64,000 nt of DNA. It comes from Thermoguttaceae bacterium. GTDB taxonomy: Bacteria; Planctomycetota; Planctomycetia; Pirellulales; Thermoguttaceae. A program made the translations under genes and the position numbers. The DNA is taken from positions 168,085 to 232,084 of the forward strand of contig JAFRXD010000049.1 of NCBI GenBank assembly GCA_017441605.1, in the 5' to 3' direction. Below, piece by piece: positions 64,000 to 64,000 of this stretch; position 1 is the first letter of the stretch; the number at the start of each line of letters is the position of its first letter. The notes under the pieces were generated by a model. It did not search any database. It was given only the letters and a program-made list of their open reading frames with translations, and was not told where the DNA came from.

Positions 64000-64000
64000 C

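Noticed and set aside
1..64000. CRISPR arrays, rRNA or tRNA genes, insertion sequences
   Set aside because: No regularly spaced repeats, no rRNA core motifs, no cloverleaf or anticodon-arm patterns ending in CCA, and no transposase motifs were seen by eye. A tRNAscan or Infernal run would settle the RNA genes.

Overview
The window looks like a chromosomal segment of a planctomycete, probably of the Pirellulales/Thermoguttaceae type. The evidence is a DUF1559 pseudopilin-like protein with a prepilin N-terminus, a very large membrane-anchored Ser/Thr kinase beside an FHA/sigma-54 activator, SUMF1-domain and caspase-like proteins, Tat-exported Gfo/Idh/MocA oxidoreductases, and long acidic or serine-rich disordered tails. 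A diderm envelope is shown by BamA, a TolC-type protein, a porin and two lipoproteins. Genes are dense, and several intergenic regions carry textbook TTGACx-16/17-TATAAT promoters and GC-rich hairpin terminators. I saw no rRNA, tRNA, CRISPR array or insertion sequence.

Layout. 1-9.9 kb (minus strand): the 5' part of comEC (runs off the left edge), yebC, and the translation cluster nusA-infB-rbfA followed by an endonuclease III-like protein that has lost its catalytic lysine. 10.1-14 kb: a histidine kinase with a c-type heme sensor domain, and parA-parB. 14-17.4 kb: an amino-acid ABC importer whose ATPase carries an extra C-terminal GHKL/anti-sigma-like domain. 17.7-28.7 kb (plus): a Tat oxidoreductase, a TMEM43-like protein, a 1162-residue membrane protein with a huge low-complexity region, a BtaA-like lipid enzyme and an alpha-mannosidase-like protein. 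28.7-36.7 kb (minus): TolC-type protein, a c-type-heme beta-propeller protein, a porin preceded by a 24-bp tandem duplication, and a secreted glycosidase-like protein.

36.7-43.7 kb (minus): a tight three-gene signalling operon of Ser/Thr kinase, FHA-sigma-54 activator and pseudo-caspase/TPR/SUMF1 protein. This is my best candidate for an undescribed regulatory system. 43.8-47 kb: xylA, cysC and tsaB. 47-52.7 kb: an SH3b-type secreted protein, a histidine kinase, a response regulator with an N-terminal excisionase-type HTH, and a PPi-type phosphofructokinase. 52.9-62.7 kb (plus): a very long BamA, then a glycan cassette of XylR-type regulator, DUF1559 pseudopilin, small lipoprotein and GH36 alpha-galactosidase. 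62.7-64 kb (minus): a different kind of DNA, with a protein of three exact 28-residue repeats, an overlapping 55-residue membrane protein and an HK97 gp10-like protein at the edge. This is probably the end of a prophage or phage-derived island.

All functions are assigned from recognised motifs by eye. No database search or structure prediction was run.
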